Source of the DNA: an uncultured Collinsella sp.
GTDB taxonomy: Bacteria; Actinomycetota; Coriobacteriia; Coriobacteriales; Coriobacteriaceae
Direction of reading: 5' to 3'
Length of the DNA stretch: 64,000 nt
Assembly: GCA_900556415.1 (NCBI GenBank)
Contig: USOU01000001.1
Span: 1 to 64,000, forward strand
This document shows positions 10,096 through 19,994 of the stretch, piece by piece. The notes beneath the pieces are model-generated. The model saw only the letters and a program-made list of their open reading frames with translations, did no database searches and had not been told where the DNA came from. Each line of letters opens with the position of its first letter. Positions within the stretch are counted from its first letter, which is position 1. The position numbers and the translations under genes were made by a program.

Positions 10096-12975
10096 ATGTC
10101 TGATTCCTCTATCGTTATTCGCGGTGCGCGCGAGCACAACTTGCGCGATATCGATGTATCCATTCCGCGCGACCAGCTCGTAGTCATTACCGGCCTTTCC
10201 GGCTCGGGCAAGAGCTCGCTAGCGTTCGACACGATCTATGCCGAGGGCCAGCGCCGTTATGTTGAGAGCCTGTCGAGCTATGCCCGCCAGTTCTTGGGCC
10301 AGATGGACAAGCCCGACCTGGATTCGATTGACGGCCTGTCGCCGGCCGTGTCGATTGATCAAAAGACGACATCCAAGAACCCGCGCTCGACGGTGGGTAC
10401 CGTAACCGAGATTTATGACTACCTGCGACTGCTGTTTGCTCGCGTCGGTACGCCGCACTGTCCCGAGTGCGGTCGCATAATCGAGCGCCAGACGACCGAT
10501 CAGGTTGCCGATAAAGTCCTGGCTGCGGGGGAGGGCCGCCGCGCATTCGTGCTGGCACCGGTGGTTCGCGGTCGCAAGGGCGAGTATGCCAAGCTGTTCG
10601 AGGATCTTCGCGCCGAGGGCTTTAGCCGCGTGCGCGTCGACGGCGAGGTTCGCTCGCTTGATGACCCTATCGATTTGGATAAGAAATTCAAGCACGATAT
10701 CGAGGTCGTGGTCGACCGTATCGTGATTCGAGAGAACTCCCTGGGCCGTATTGCCGAGTCCGTTGAACAGGCGACCGCGCTGGCGCACGGCAATGTGAAC
10801 GTATACTTGCTGCCCGACCGCGACGCTCCCGAGGGGACCGAAGGCGAGTTGCTGGAGTATTCGCTGGCGCTGGCGTGCCCGGAGCATGGGCACTCCATCG
10901 ATGACCTTCAACCGCGCGACTTTTCGTTTAATGCCCCCTATGGCGCGTGCCCCGAGTGCGATGGCCTGGGCTTTAAGAAGACGGTCGATGCTGAGGCCCT
11001 AATCGAAGACCCCTCGAAGTCGATCGCCGACGGGGTCTTTGGCAGCCTGTTTGGTAACTCTAACTATTATCCGCAGATTTTCGCTGCGGTCTGCAAACAC
11101 TTTAAGGTGAGCGTCGATACGCCGTGGGAGGATTTGCCCCCGCGGGTGCGTCGCGCGTTTTTAGACGGCATGGGCGACCAGAAGATTTCGGTCGACTATC
11201 AAAAGCTCGATGGGCGCCGCAGCCAGTGGGACACCAAGTTTTCGGGCGTGCGCAATATCCTGTACGAGCGCTATAACGAGACGACGAATGAGAACACCAG
11301 GGCGCGCTTGGAGAAGTACATTCGCGAGGAGCCGTGCTCGAGTTGCCATGGTGCTCGTCTGCGCTCCGAGATGCTCGCCGTTACCGTAGGCGGTAAGTCC
11401 ATTTACGAGGTCTGCTGCCTGTCGTGCCGCGAGTCGCTCGAGTTTTTTGAGGGCCTGGAGCTTACCGAGCGCCAACAATTTATCGGCGGGCGCATTGTTA
11501 AGGAAATCCTGGAGCGCCTGCGCTTTCTGGTCGATGTCGGACTCGACTATCTGACCCTCGACCGTGCCTCGGCGACGCTTTCCGGAGGCGAGGCCCAGCG
11601 CATTCGCCTGGCAACGCAGATCGGCGCCGGTCTCATGGGTGTCCTGTACATTTTGGACGAGCCATCGATTGGCCTCCATCAGCGCGATAACGAGCGCCTG
11701 ATCAAGACGCTTGAGCGCCTGCGCGATATCGGCAATACCGTCATCGTCGTCGAGCATGATGAGGATACGATTCGTGCTGCCGACTATGTGATCGACATGG
11801 GCCCCGGCGCGGGCGTGAACGGCGGGCACGTGGTCGCCGCGGGAACGCCTGCCGATATCATGGCGTGCCCCGATTCGATGACGGGTGCCTACCTGACCGG
11901 CAAGCGAATGATTCGGGTTCCCGATAAGCGCCGCAAGCCCGGTCGCGGCTGCCTTAAGATCACGGGCGCCCGCGCCAACAACCTTAAAAACGTTACCGCC
12001 AAGATTGAGTTCGGTACACTTACGGTCGTTACCGGCGTATCGGGATCGGGCAAGAGCTCCCTGGTTACCGACACCATCGCGCCTGCCCTTACGAATGCCA
12101 TTCATCGCTCGACGCGTCCCGTGGGCCCGTACAAAAAGCTCGAGGGTATCGAGTGCATCGATAAGGTGATCGACATTGATCAGTCGCCGATCGGCCGCAC
12201 ACCGCGTTCCAATCCCGCTACGTACATTGGCCTGTGGGATGATCTGCGCGCGCTGTTTGCGAGCACGCCGGAGTCGAAGGCACGTGGCTACTCGCCGGGA
12301 CGTTTCTCCTTTAACGTGAGCGGCGGTCGCTGCGAAGCATGCAAGGGCGACGGACAAATTAAGATCGAGATGCACTTCCTTCCCGATATCTATGTCCCCT
12401 GTGAGGTCTGCGGCGGCAAACGCTATAACCGCGAGACGCTTGAGGTCACCTACCGTGGTAAGACCATCTCTGACGTGCTCGACATGAGCGTCACCGAGGC
12501 GCTGGCTTTCTTTGGCAATATTCCTCAGATTAAGCGCAAGCTCCAGACTTTGTATGATGTGGGCTTGGGTTATGTGAGCTTGGGCCAGCCGGCAACGACG
12601 CTTTCGGGTGGCGAGGCACAGCGCGTAAAGCTCGCCAAGGAACTCCACCGCCGTCAGACGGGTAGGACGTTCTACATTCTGGATGAGCCGACGACCGGGC
12701 TCCATTTTGAGGATGTCCGCCAGTTGCTCGACGTGCTGCAGCGCCTGGTCGATGCGGGCAATACGGTTCTGGTGATCGAGCACAATCTCGATGTCATCAA
12801 GGTTGCCGACCGTCTGATCGATATGGGCCCCGAGGGCGGCAATGGCGGCGGAACCGTCGTGGTCTCGGGTACGCCAGAGCAGGTCGCAGCATGTTCACAG
12901 AGTTACACGGGCAAGTTCTTGGCTCCGCTGCTCGCGCGCGACCGCGAGCGTCAGGCACAACTCGACGCCCAGTAA
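10096..12975 (+). CDS. uvrA: Excinuclease ABC subunit A
   Basis: Damage-recognition ATPase of nucleotide excision repair; a dimer scans DNA and loads UvrB. The 959-residue protein has two ABC ATPase modules, each with a Walker A (GLSGSGKSS near residue 33 and GVSGSGKSS near 650) and a signature LSGGEAQR, and zinc-binding cysteine pairs (CPECG, CSSCHG, CEACKG with CEVCGG). The start has AGGAGG and AAGGAG upstream. A possible LexA box precedes it, so damage induction is plausible. A 14-bp hairpin follows the stop. Confidence 0.97.
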   Translation: MSDSSIVIRGAREHNLRDIDVSIPRDQLVVITGLSGSGKSSLAFDTIYAEGQRRYVESLSSYARQFLGQMDKPDLDSIDGLSPAVSIDQKTTSKNPRSTVGTVTEIYDYLRLLFARVGTPHCPECGRIIERQTTDQVADKVLAAGEGRRAFVLAPVVRGRKGEYAKLFEDLRAEGFSRVRVDGEVRSLDDPIDLDKKFKHDIEVVVDRIVIRENSLGRIAESVEQATALAHGNVNVYLLPDRDAPEGTEGELLEYSLALACPEHGHSIDDLQPRDFSFNAPYGACPECDGLGFKKTVDAEALIEDPSKSIADGVFGSLFGNSNYYPQIFAAVCKHFKVSVDTPWEDLPPRVRRAFLDGMGDQKISVDYQKLDGRRSQWDTKFSGVRNILYERYNETTNENTRARLEKYIREEPCSSCHGARLRSEMLAVTVGGKSIYEVCCLSCRESLEFFEGLELTERQQFIGGRIVKEILERLRFLVDVGLDYLTLDRASATLSGGEAQRIRLATQIGAGLMGVLYILDEPSIGLHQRDNERLIKTLERLRDIGNTVIVVEHDEDTIRAADYVIDMGPGAGVNGGHVVAAGTPADIMACPDSMTGAYLTGKRMIRVPDKRRKPGRGCLKITGARANNLKNVTAKIEFGTLTVVTGVSGSGKSSLVTDTIAPALTNAIHRSTRPVGPYKKLEGIECIDKVIDIDQSPIGRTPRSNPATYIGLWDDLRALFASTPESKARGYSPGRFSFNVSGGRCEACKGDGQIKIEMHFLPDIYVPCEVCGGKRYNRETLEVTYRGKTISDVLDMSVTEALAFFGNIPQIKRKLQTLYDVGLGYVSLGQPATTLSGGEAQRVKLAKELHRRQTGRTFYILDEPTTGLHFEDVRQLLDVLQRLVDAGNTVLVIEHNLDVIKVADRLIDMGPEGGNGGGTVVVSGTPEQVAACSQSYTGKFLAPLLARDRERQAQLDAQ

Positions 12976-12992
12976 AGAGACACCGTCATGCG

Positions 12993-13031
12993 AGAAGCGC
13001 CGCCGATTCCTTTCGATTCGGTGGCGCTTCT
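12993..13031 (+). terminator. Hairpin after uvrA, probable terminator
   Basis: A 14-bp stem (12993-13006 with 13018-13031, one G-T pair) lies 17 bases past the uvrA stop. It lacks a long T run, so termination may be partial. Confidence 0.5.
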
Positions 13032-13109
13032 GTGTGTCGAGATGACGTATGCGGCTACATTGGACATATACTTAGGCGTTACGTTCGAATGCGAGGGAAG
13101 GGGCATGCC

Positions 13110-13610
13110 GTGGCAAAGGCTGCAAAGACGCCAAAAACCAATGCGATGCGCGAGCTGGAAAACGCCGGCATCTCCTATATTCTCCATACGTATGAAGACG
13201 ATGGCGATGAGTCGGTGGGTTTAGGCGTTGCAATTTCGGAACAACTTGGCGAGGAGCCTGGCCAGGGTTTTAAGACCTTGGTTTGCGTGACGCCGTCCAA
13301 CGAACACGTTGTGTGCTGTATTCCCGTTGCCGACGAGCTTGACCTAAAGGCCGCCGCGCGCGCCGCTGGTGAAAAGTCGCTGACCATGATGCATGTCAAG
13401 GACTTGCTTGCCGCGACGGGGTATGTCCGGGGCGGCTGCAGTCCAGTCGGCATGAAAAAGCGCTTTCGGACGCTGATCGATGAGACATGCGTTCTTTGGG
13501 ATACCATTTTTATCTCAGGCGGTAAGCGCGGCTATCAGCTTGAGCTTGCCCCCGACGACTTAGTTGCATTTTGCGGGGCGACGGTTGCCCCGATCACGAG
13601 AGAGGACTGA
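13110..13610 (+). CDS. ybaK: Cys-tRNA(Pro)/Cys-tRNA deacylase, YbaK/EbsC family
   Basis: Hydrolyses mischarged Cys-tRNA(Pro), a trans-editing step that protects translation fidelity. The 166-residue protein begins with the family pattern KTNAMRELENAGISY, has FKTLVCV and ELDLKAAARAAGEK in the middle and GYVRGGCSPVGMKKRF, the glycine-rich substrate loop, near residue 110. The GTG at 13110 is chosen because GAGGGAAGGGG lies just upstream; the open frame to the left is part of the uvrA 3' region. It ends 3 bases before murJ, so these genes and uvrC form one likely transcription unit. Confidence 0.9.
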   Translation: MAKAAKTPKTNAMRELENAGISYILHTYEDDGDESVGLGVAISEQLGEEPGQGFKTLVCVTPSNEHVVCCIPVADELDLKAAARAAGEKSLTMMHVKDLLAATGYVRGGCSPVGMKKRFRTLIDETCVLWDTIFISGGKRGYQLELAPDDLVAFCGATVAPITRED

Positions 13611-13613
13611 GCG

Positions 13614-15914
13614 ATGGCGCAGGAAGAATCGAAGCGCGGGGCTCACTTTGCAAAGAGTTCGGCTTCTCAGACGCCCGCGTCTGAGGCTTCTTCGGTCGAC
13701 GACCAGATTCGAAACGCTTGGTCCGCTGCTGCAGGTCCAGGGGAGACTGCTGTGTATTTGCGTGCCGCCGGTGCCGGTACGGTGCTTCCCCGTACGATTC
13801 TCTCTTCGGGTCGCCCCGATGAGACGGCGGTGTTTTTGGCCGCGGCTCAATCCCATGCCGGACGGATGCCTGCCGCCGCCGGGGCGTCTCGTGCGCCGCG
13901 TCCCGATGAGACGGCAGCGTTCTTGATGGCGGCTCAGGGAAAGGGCGCGTTGCAGGGTGCCCCAGCCAATCGTCCCGCGAGGCCTACAACCGACGGTGAT
14001 GACGAGCAGCTGCTTTTGGATGACGAGTGGTCTCCACTCGGCTCGACCGATCCGGTCGAGGGCGTTGCTGTCGACGACGATGATTGGGATCTTTTGCCGT
14101 TTTCTGGTCGAACCGCTGCCGCCAGGGAAGTTGACACGGTGTTTGGTGATAATGCCGCAGCTAACGATGACGCTTCGTTTGACAACGGTGTCACGCCTGT
14201 TGACGGCGCTTTTTCTGCCGATGATGCCGTTTTGGTCGACGACCCCTTCGCGATAATCGATGAGCCTGATATCGAGGCTGATTCTCGACAACACACTGAA
14301 GTCAGTCCCCAATCGCAGGACGACGTAGATGATATGGGCTCGTCGGACTACTCTACGGTTGGCCGTTCTGCCGGCCTTATGACTGCACTGACCATCGTGT
14401 CGCGCGTCACCGGGTTTATCCGCACGTGGGCTATGGCTGCCGCCATCGGCATGTCGCTGCTCTCGTCTTCCTATCAGGTCGCCAACAACCTGCCCAATAT
14501 GCTCTATGAACTCGTGATGGGCGGTATGTTGGTTACCGCCTTTTTGCCGGTGTACATGGGCGTGCGTCGTGAACAGGGTCGCGACGCCTCAAACGAATAC
14601 GTAGGCAATCTGCTCGGCATCCTGCTTTTGCTGCTGGGCGGCATTTCGGTGCTGGGCACCGTGTTCGCTCCGGGCTTTATCTGGACGCAGTCGTTCCTTT
14701 CGGGTGACGGCAGCAGCATGAATACTGCCGCGTTCATGTTTCGTTTCTTTGCCATCCAGATTCTGTTCTACGGGCTGGGTTCGGTGTTCTCGGGCGTTCT
14801 CAACGCACACCGTGATTACTTCTGGTCGACGTTTGCCCCGGTCCTCAACAATGTGATTGTCATCGCGAGCTTTATGGGCTTTGCTCCCGTGTCTGCACAA
14901 TTCGGTGAGCGTGCCGGCATCATTCTTATTGCAGCCGGAACGACCTTTGGCGTCTTTGTTCAGATGGCATGTCAGATCCCCGCGCTCGGCAAGCACGGCG
15001 TGCATCCTCATATCCATATCGACTTTAAGGATCCCGCGCTGCGCCAGACGATTGCGCTCGGTATTCCGACGCTGCTTGCAACGGTGTGCATGTTTGTTTC
15101 GACCTCCATCACCAATGCCGCCGCGCTGGTGGTACAGCCCGAGACCGGTCCTTCTGTCATCGCGTATGCGCGCCTGTGGTACACGCTGCCCTACGCGCTG
15201 ATTGCCGCTTCGCTTTCGACGGCGCTGTACACCGAGCTCTCTCACGATGCGCAGGAGAAAGATTACGGCAGTGTCCGTACGGGCATCTCGTGCGGTGTCG
15301 CCCAGATGCTGTTCTTCCTGATCCCGTTTGCGTTGTACCTGATTGTATTCGCCCGTCCACTCAACATGATTTACTGTGCCGGCAAGTTTGACGAGTCCGG
15401 CGTGGCGCTGGTGTCCGAGTTCCTTGTCTATCTGGCGCCCTCGCTGCCACTCTACGGCGTGGTCGTGCTGATGCAGAAGAGCTTCTCCGCTCTGCTCGAT
15501 ATGAAGCCCTATGGCCGCTATTGTTTGTACTCTGCCATTGGGCAGGCCGGTTCGGTACTGCTGTTCGGAGTGGCCCTCGGCTACGGCATGCCGGCCATCG
15601 CGCTTTCGTATGTTGTCGACTACGTTATCTTGGTCGGTTGTTCGCTGTGGTGGCTGCGTCGTCGTCTGCATGGCCTTCAGGTTAAGTCCATACTGCACGG
15701 AGGCTTCTTTGGCCTTTTGCTCGGCGGCCTGGGTGCCGCAGCGGGTGCCGGCGTTTTGTGGGCGCTCGAGCACTTTGTCGGAGCGCTCGGCGGCTCGATT
15801 CTGGTTACCTTGGGCTATGTTTGCGTTGCGGGCATCGTCTCGCTCGCCGTCACCTTTGGTCTGGCTGTCGCCTTTAAGATGCCCGAGGTCTCTGCGTTGC
15901 TTCGCCGCAAGTAG
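13614..15914 (+). CDS. murJ: Lipid II flippase MurJ with a long repeat-bearing N-terminal extension
   Basis: Predicted to flip lipid II across the membrane for peptidoglycan synthesis. The family usually has about 500-550 residues with 14 membrane segments; this protein has 766. Residues 1 to about 250 form an acidic, low-complexity cytoplasmic extension carrying three copies of a P-[DG]-E-T-A-x-[FY]-L-x-A-A motif at about residues 42-52, 68-78 and 97-107. The MurJ domain begins near residue 258 (SRVTGFIRTWAMA). It is sandwiched between ybaK and uvrC, with 6 bases to uvrC. The extension may be a phosphorylation or docking platform, as mycobacterial MurJ (MviN) has extra cytoplasmic parts; that is inference. 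Confidence 0.93.
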   Translation: MAQEESKRGAHFAKSSASQTPASEASSVDDQIRNAWSAAAGPGETAVYLRAAGAGTVLPRTILSSGRPDETAVFLAAAQSHAGRMPAAAGASRAPRPDETAAFLMAAQGKGALQGAPANRPARPTTDGDDEQLLLDDEWSPLGSTDPVEGVAVDDDDWDLLPFSGRTAAAREVDTVFGDNAAANDDASFDNGVTPVDGAFSADDAVLVDDPFAIIDEPDIEADSRQHTEVSPQSQDDVDDMGSSDYSTVGRSAGLMTALTIVSRVTGFIRTWAMAAAIGMSLLSSSYQVANNLPNMLYELVMGGMLVTAFLPVYMGVRREQGRDASNEYVGNLLGILLLLLGGISVLGTVFAPGFIWTQSFLSGDGSSMNTAAFMFRFFAIQILFYGLGSVFSGVLNAHRDYFWSTFAPVLNNVIVIASFMGFAPVSAQFGERAGIILIAAGTTFGVFVQMACQIPALGKHGVHPHIHIDFKDPALRQTIALGIPTLLATVCMFVSTSITNAAALVVQPETGPSVIAYARLWYTLPYALIAASLSTALYTELSHDAQEKDYGSVRTGISCGVAQMLFFLIPFALYLIVFARPLNMIYCAGKFDESGVALVSEFLVYLAPSLPLYGVVVLMQKSFSALLDMKPYGRYCLYSAIGQAGSVLLFGVALGYGMPAIALSYVVDYVILVGCSLWWLRRRLHGLQVKSILHGGFFGLLLGGLGAAAGAGVLWALEHFVGALGGSILVTLGYVCVAGIVSLAVTFGLAVAFKMPEVSALLRRK

Positions 15915-15920
15915 GTAAAC

Positions 15921-17861
15921 GTGACGGGTCACGATAACATTCCAACCCTTGCCGAACAGGTCTCGCGCGTTCCCACGCAGCCCGGTTGTTACCTTTGGAA
16001 AGACGCCAAGGGTGATGTCATCTACGTTGGCAAGGCGAAAAACCTGCGTGCCCGTATGCGTCAGTACGTGACGCTGCAGGACGAGCGCCAGAAGATCCCG
16101 CTTATGATGCAGCTGGTGGCGAGCTTCGACTATATCGTTGTGGAGACCGAGCACGAGGCATTGGTGCTCGAGCGCAATCTAATCGGTCAGTACCATCCGT
16201 ACTTTAACGTCGATCTTAAGGACGATAAGAGCTATCCCTTTATCGCTATCACCAAGAGCGATCTATTTCCCGCTATTAAATACACGCGTGAGCGCCATAA
16301 GCCGGGGACGCGCTATTTTGGCCCCTATACCGATAGCCGTGCGGCGCGTGAAACCATCGATACGCTGCGCAAGGTCATTCCCATTTGCTCGGCATCCTGT
16401 GCGGAGTGGCGTCGCTGCCGCCGCATCGTCGAATCTCATAAGGGCGAAGAAGACATCGTCAATATGATTTGCGCGCAAAACGGACGCCCCTGCTTCGACT
16501 ATCATGTCGGTCGTGGCCCGGGCGCATGCGTCGGTGCGATTTCTCCTACGGACTATGCCAAGAACGTCAAACGTGTCGAACGTTTTTTGTCCGGCCATCG
16601 CAAGGACGTCGTCGACGAGCTGACATCCGAGATGACGGAGGCCGCCGAGGCGCTCGATTTTGAGCGTGCCGCCCGCGTCAAGCGCCGCCTGGACGTCATT
16701 AGGGGGCTGGACGATCGCCAACAGGTTGTCTTTCCATCGAGCGTCGATATCGATGTTATCGGCTTCTATCGCGAAGAGACCATTTCCGCCGCTTGCGTTT
16801 TTGTCGTGCGTGAGGGTCGAACGGTTCGAACCTGCGAGTTTATTCTCGATAAGGGTTTGGATGTCGACGAAGAGGAACTTCAATCGGGCTTTCTTAAGCG
16901 CTATTACGACGAGACGGCTGATATTCCAGCTGAGATCAACCTCTCTGTCGAGCTTGAGGATGCGGAGGCGCTGGGGGAGTGGCTTGCAGGCAAGCGCGAG
17001 CGCACCTGTCATCTCCATAGGCCGCAGCGTGGCGAAAAGCACCGTTTGCTCGATATGGCATCCAAAAATGCGCGTCATGCCCTCATGCGCTACATGATGC
17101 GTACGGGGTATGCCGACGACCGCACCAATCGGGCGCTCTTGGAGCTCGAAAGCGCGTTGGCGCTGCCGTCGCCGCCGTTGCGTATCGAGTGCTTCGATAT
17201 CTCTACGCTGCATGGCACCTTTACGGTTGCCTCGATGGTGGTGTTTACCAACGGCCGCGCCGACAAGAGCCAGTACCGCCGCTTTAAAATCCAGGCCGAA
17301 TTGGACGAGGCGAACGACTTCGTTTCGATGTCCGAGGTTTTGGGGCGTCGCTATGCTCCCGAGCGGATGGCCGACGAACGTTTTGGCTCGCGCCCCGATT
17401 TGCTCGTTGTCGACGGCGGTAAGCCACAATTGACGGCTGCGATCAAGCAGCTTGAGGCTCTTGGGCTCGATATACCAGTTTGTGGCTTGGCAAAGGCCGA
17501 TGAGGAGGTTTTCGTGCCTTGGGACGAGACTCCCGTCGTGCTTCCGACCGGGTCCGCGTCGCTCTATCTCATCAAGCAGGTGCGCGATGAGTCGCACCGT
17601 TTTGCAATTACATTTCATCGTGAGTTGCGCGATAAAGCCATGACGGTTTCGGTGCTCGATGACGTTCCAGGCGTGGGACCCACTAGAAAACGTGCCATTA
17701 TGCGCCATTTTGGCTCGATGAAGCGTTTGCGCGCGGCGAGCGAGCAGGAGATCGCGGAAGTTCGCGGCATACCTGCCGATGTTGCCAAGGCGGTCCACGA
17801 GGCGCTCGTTGCATGGAATGCCGAGCGCGCCGAGGCATCGGCTGGTCATTCCGATAGCTAA
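15921..17861 (+). CDS. uvrC: Excinuclease ABC subunit C
   Basis: Dual-incision nuclease of nucleotide excision repair. The 646-residue protein has an N-terminal GIY-YIG domain (GCYLWKDAKGDVIYVGKAKNLRARM, about residues 20-45), a UVR domain (EALDFERAARVKRRLDVI) near residue 250, an RNase H-like C-terminal nuclease with IECFDIS and LLVVDGGKPQL, and terminal helix-hairpin-helix motifs (DVPGVGPTRKRAIMRHFG). The GTG start at 15921 follows murJ by 6 bases with only a weak ribosome binding site, consistent with coupling to murJ. Confidence 0.96.
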   Translation: MTGHDNIPTLAEQVSRVPTQPGCYLWKDAKGDVIYVGKAKNLRARMRQYVTLQDERQKIPLMMQLVASFDYIVVETEHEALVLERNLIGQYHPYFNVDLKDDKSYPFIAITKSDLFPAIKYTRERHKPGTRYFGPYTDSRAARETIDTLRKVIPICSASCAEWRRCRRIVESHKGEEDIVNMICAQNGRPCFDYHVGRGPGACVGAISPTDYAKNVKRVERFLSGHRKDVVDELTSEMTEAAEALDFERAARVKRRLDVIRGLDDRQQVVFPSSVDIDVIGFYREETISAACVFVVREGRTVRTCEFILDKGLDVDEEELQSGFLKRYYDETADIPAEINLSVELEDAEALGEWLAGKRERTCHLHRPQRGEKHRLLDMASKNARHALMRYMMRTGYADDRTNRALLELESALALPSPPLRIECFDISTLHGTFTVASMVVFTNGRADKSQYRRFKIQAELDEANDFVSMSEVLGRRYAPERMADERFGSRPDLLVVDGGKPQLTAAIKQLEALGLDIPVCGLAKADEEVFVPWDETPVVLPTGSASLYLIKQVRDESHRFAITFHRELRDKAMTVSVLDDVPGVGPTRKRAIMRHFGSMKRLRAASEQEIAEVRGIPADVAKAVHEALVAWNAERAEASAGHSDS

Positions 17862-17953
17862 ACACGAGCCTAAACAACTGGTATACATGATTGCTCGATT
17901 TTCAAGCATTTATTTCGCCATGATTGCCTGCCGGTTTCGGGTTTTATTAACGC

Positions 17954-17990
17954 TAAAACGTTTGACTAGCCCAAGCGAAATCCCTGCTAT
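17954..17990 (+). promoter_or_regulatory. Putative promoter with overlapping operator before the transporter operon
   Basis: TTGACT (17962-17967) and TGCTAT (17985-17990) are 17 bp apart. The near-palindrome TAAAACGTTTGA (17954-17965), with a LacI-type central CG, overlaps the -35 element. A start here would give a leader of roughly 230 nt. Confidence 0.4.
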
Positions 17991-18020
17991 CCTGCGGGTT
18001 GACGAAGACTGATATCTCAC

Positions 18021-18115
18021 CTCGCCGATACATACTGTCTGCAGTATCGTTTGTCAACGAATTCGGTGAACGGTAGTAAATACCGTTCAAGCGGATGTAT
18101 GTATCGGTCGCCGAG
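18021..18115 (+). ncRNA. Candidate structured leader RNA of the sialic-acid-type ABC operon
   Basis: An outer 11-bp perfect stem (18025-18035 with 18097-18107), extendable by CTCG/CGAG, encloses two hairpins: ATACTG/CAGTAT (18032-18037 with 18042-18047) and the 8-bp GAACGGTA/TACCGTTC (18068-18075 with 18081-18088). A competing helix CGATAC/GTATCG (18026-18031 with 18044-18049) uses the same bases as the outer stem, so two exclusive folds are possible. It lies between a putative promoter and the first gene. It resembles no riboswitch that I recognise. Confidence 0.5.
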
Positions 18116-18225
18116 CGCGGCACCCAAGTTGGGCTTGTCGGTAGGTAAGGTATATGTCGTCCGCAAGTTGCGCGGGGGCATGTCTAGGTGCTCCCGGGTA
18201 AGATTCTCTATTGATAGGAGAAGAC

Positions 18226-19839
18226 ATGGCCATCATCAACAAGGGTATGTCCAGGCGTTCGTTCCTCGGCCTCACCGGCAGCGTCGCTGCTGTCGCCGGC
18301 CTCGGTCTCACTGGCTGCGGTGGCAGCTCTAGCGACGAGGGTTCTGCTTCCGGTTCCGCTGATTCCGCCAACCGTGGCGGCGGCGTGATCACCGCTGGTT
18401 CCGCTTACGCTCCGTCCAGCTTCGACCCTGCCAGCACCGGCTCCGCTGTGGGCCTGGGCGCTAACTGGCACGTCGTCGAGGGCCTCTACGGCATCGATTA
18501 TCACGACTACAGCACGTTCAACGAGCTCGCCACCGATGATCCCAAGTCCGTGGACGACACCACCTTCGAGGTCACCATCCGTAAGGGTGCCAAGTTCTCC
18601 GATGGCACCGAGGTCACCGCTGACGACGTCGTCGCCTCCTACACCGCTTGCGCTGCTTCCGCTACCTATGCTCCGTTCTTCCAGCCCTTCGAGTCCATCG
18701 AGGCCAAGGACGCCAGCACCGTGACGGTCAAGACCAAGGTCCCCAACTTCTCTCTGCTCAAGGACCGTCTGGCCATCATTCGCGTTACCCCGGCCACTCA
18801 GACCGAGGAGGATCGCGCCAAGCAGCCGATCGGCTCCGGCCCTTGGATGTACGACTCTATCTCCGATACCGAGATCACCCTGGTTCCCAACCCCGAGTAC
18901 AACGGTGAGTATGCTGCCGAGGATAAGAAGATCCAGTACAGCATCCTGACCGACCCCACCGCTCGCGTTACCGCTCAGCAGGAGGGCTCCACGCTCGTTA
19001 TGGAGCTCGTTACCGCTGACGCCGTCGACCAGCTCGAGAGCGCCGGCTGCAAGATCGATAACGTTCAGGGTTTCGGCACCCGCTTCATCATGTTCAACGT
19101 CGCCAAGGAGCCTTGGAACAACGTCAAGGTCCGTCAGGCTGTCATGTACGCGCTCGACACCGAGAAGATGGTCAGCAACACCTTCGCCGGCCTTGCCACC
19201 GCTGCCAGCTGCTACCTGCCCAAGAGCTTCACCAACTATCATGAGGCCTCCACGGTGTACAAGACCGATGCCAAGAAGGCCAAGAAGCTCATTGAGGAGT
19301 CCGGCATCACCCCGGGTGCCATCACCCTGCGCACCACCGACAACGAGCAGATCAAGGGCATGGCCGCCCAGGTCAAGAACGACCTCGACGCTCTCGGCTT
19401 CGATGTGACCATCCAGACCGATACTTCGCCGGCCACCTACGCTGCCATCGACGGCGGCGAGGCCTACGATATCCTCCTTGCCCCTGGCGATCCGTCCTGC
19501 TTCGGCGCCGACCCCGACCTGCTGCTCAACTGGTGGTACGGTGACAACGTCTGGATGCAGACCCGTTGCCCGTGGAAGGATTCCGCTGAGTGGCAGAAGC
19601 TCCACGGTCTCATGGACGAGGCCCTTGCCGCCGAGGGCGACGAGCAGCAGAAGAAGTGGAACGAGTGCTTCGACATCATTGCCGACAACGCCGTTCTGTA
19701 CCCCGTTGTCCACGTCAAGACCGTCTCCGCTTCCTGGGACGATCCGTCCACTGCGCCCAACGGCGAGGCCCTCGATGGCTTCAAGGGCATCGGCACGACG
19801 AGCATGTCCTTCAGGGGCGTTGCGACCGTTAAGGCCTAA
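18226..19839 (+). CDS. Family-5 ABC substrate-binding lipoprotein, probably for sialic acid
   Basis: Solute receptor of an oligopeptide/nickel-class ABC transporter, held on the outer face of the membrane. The 537-residue protein has a twin-arginine signal (SRRSFLGL, Arg 10-11) and lipobox LTGC with Cys31, then the SBP_bac_5 domain. The start has TAGGAG five bases upstream. Family-5 receptors normally carry peptides, but SatA of Haemophilus ducreyi and the SiaE protein of Corynebacterium carry sialic acid, and here an esterase, a NanA-type lyase, a ROK kinase and NanE follow in order. Sialic acid is therefore the best guess; a peptide or glycosylated amino acid is the alternative. A hairpin after the stop separates it from the permeases, which usually gives the receptor higher expression. 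Confidence 0.8.
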   Translation: MAIINKGMSRRSFLGLTGSVAAVAGLGLTGCGGSSSDEGSASGSADSANRGGGVITAGSAYAPSSFDPASTGSAVGLGANWHVVEGLYGIDYHDYSTFNELATDDPKSVDDTTFEVTIRKGAKFSDGTEVTADDVVASYTACAASATYAPFFQPFESIEAKDASTVTVKTKVPNFSLLKDRLAIIRVTPATQTEEDRAKQPIGSGPWMYDSISDTEITLVPNPEYNGEYAAEDKKIQYSILTDPTARVTAQQEGSTLVMELVTADAVDQLESAGCKIDNVQGFGTRFIMFNVAKEPWNNVKVRQAVMYALDTEKMVSNTFAGLATAASCYLPKSFTNYHEASTVYKTDAKKAKKLIEESGITPGAITLRTTDNEQIKGMAAQVKNDLDALGFDVTIQTDTSPATYAAIDGGEAYDILLAPGDPSCFGADPDLLLNWWYGDNVWMQTRCPWKDSAEWQKLHGLMDEALAAEGDEQQKKWNECFDIIADNAVLYPVVHVKTVSASWDDPSTAPNGEALDGFKGIGTTSMSFRGVATVKA

Positions 19840-19900
19840 GACTCGCTTGAGTCATATGTAGGGCGTCGGTCGTAAGGCAACGTCCTCATAGTTGAAACAA

Positions 19901-19932
19901 AGACCCGGGCGACCCCGATGTCGCTCGGGTCT
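19901..19932 (+). terminator. Hairpin between receptor and permease genes
   Basis: A 13-bp stem (19901-19913 with 19920-19932, one G-T pair) without a strong T run. It probably attenuates or protects the receptor mRNA. The 19840-19994 spacer otherwise holds only the downstream ribosome binding site. Confidence 0.55.
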
Positions 19933-19994
19933 TGTAATGAGTATCCGTACTCATATACCAGTTGGTCCTACCGACAAAAGAAAGGGGAGAGAAC

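Noticed and set aside
13043..13072. Promoter for ybaK
   Set aside because: TATACT is present at 13067-13072, but no acceptable -35 hexamer lies 16-18 bp upstream.
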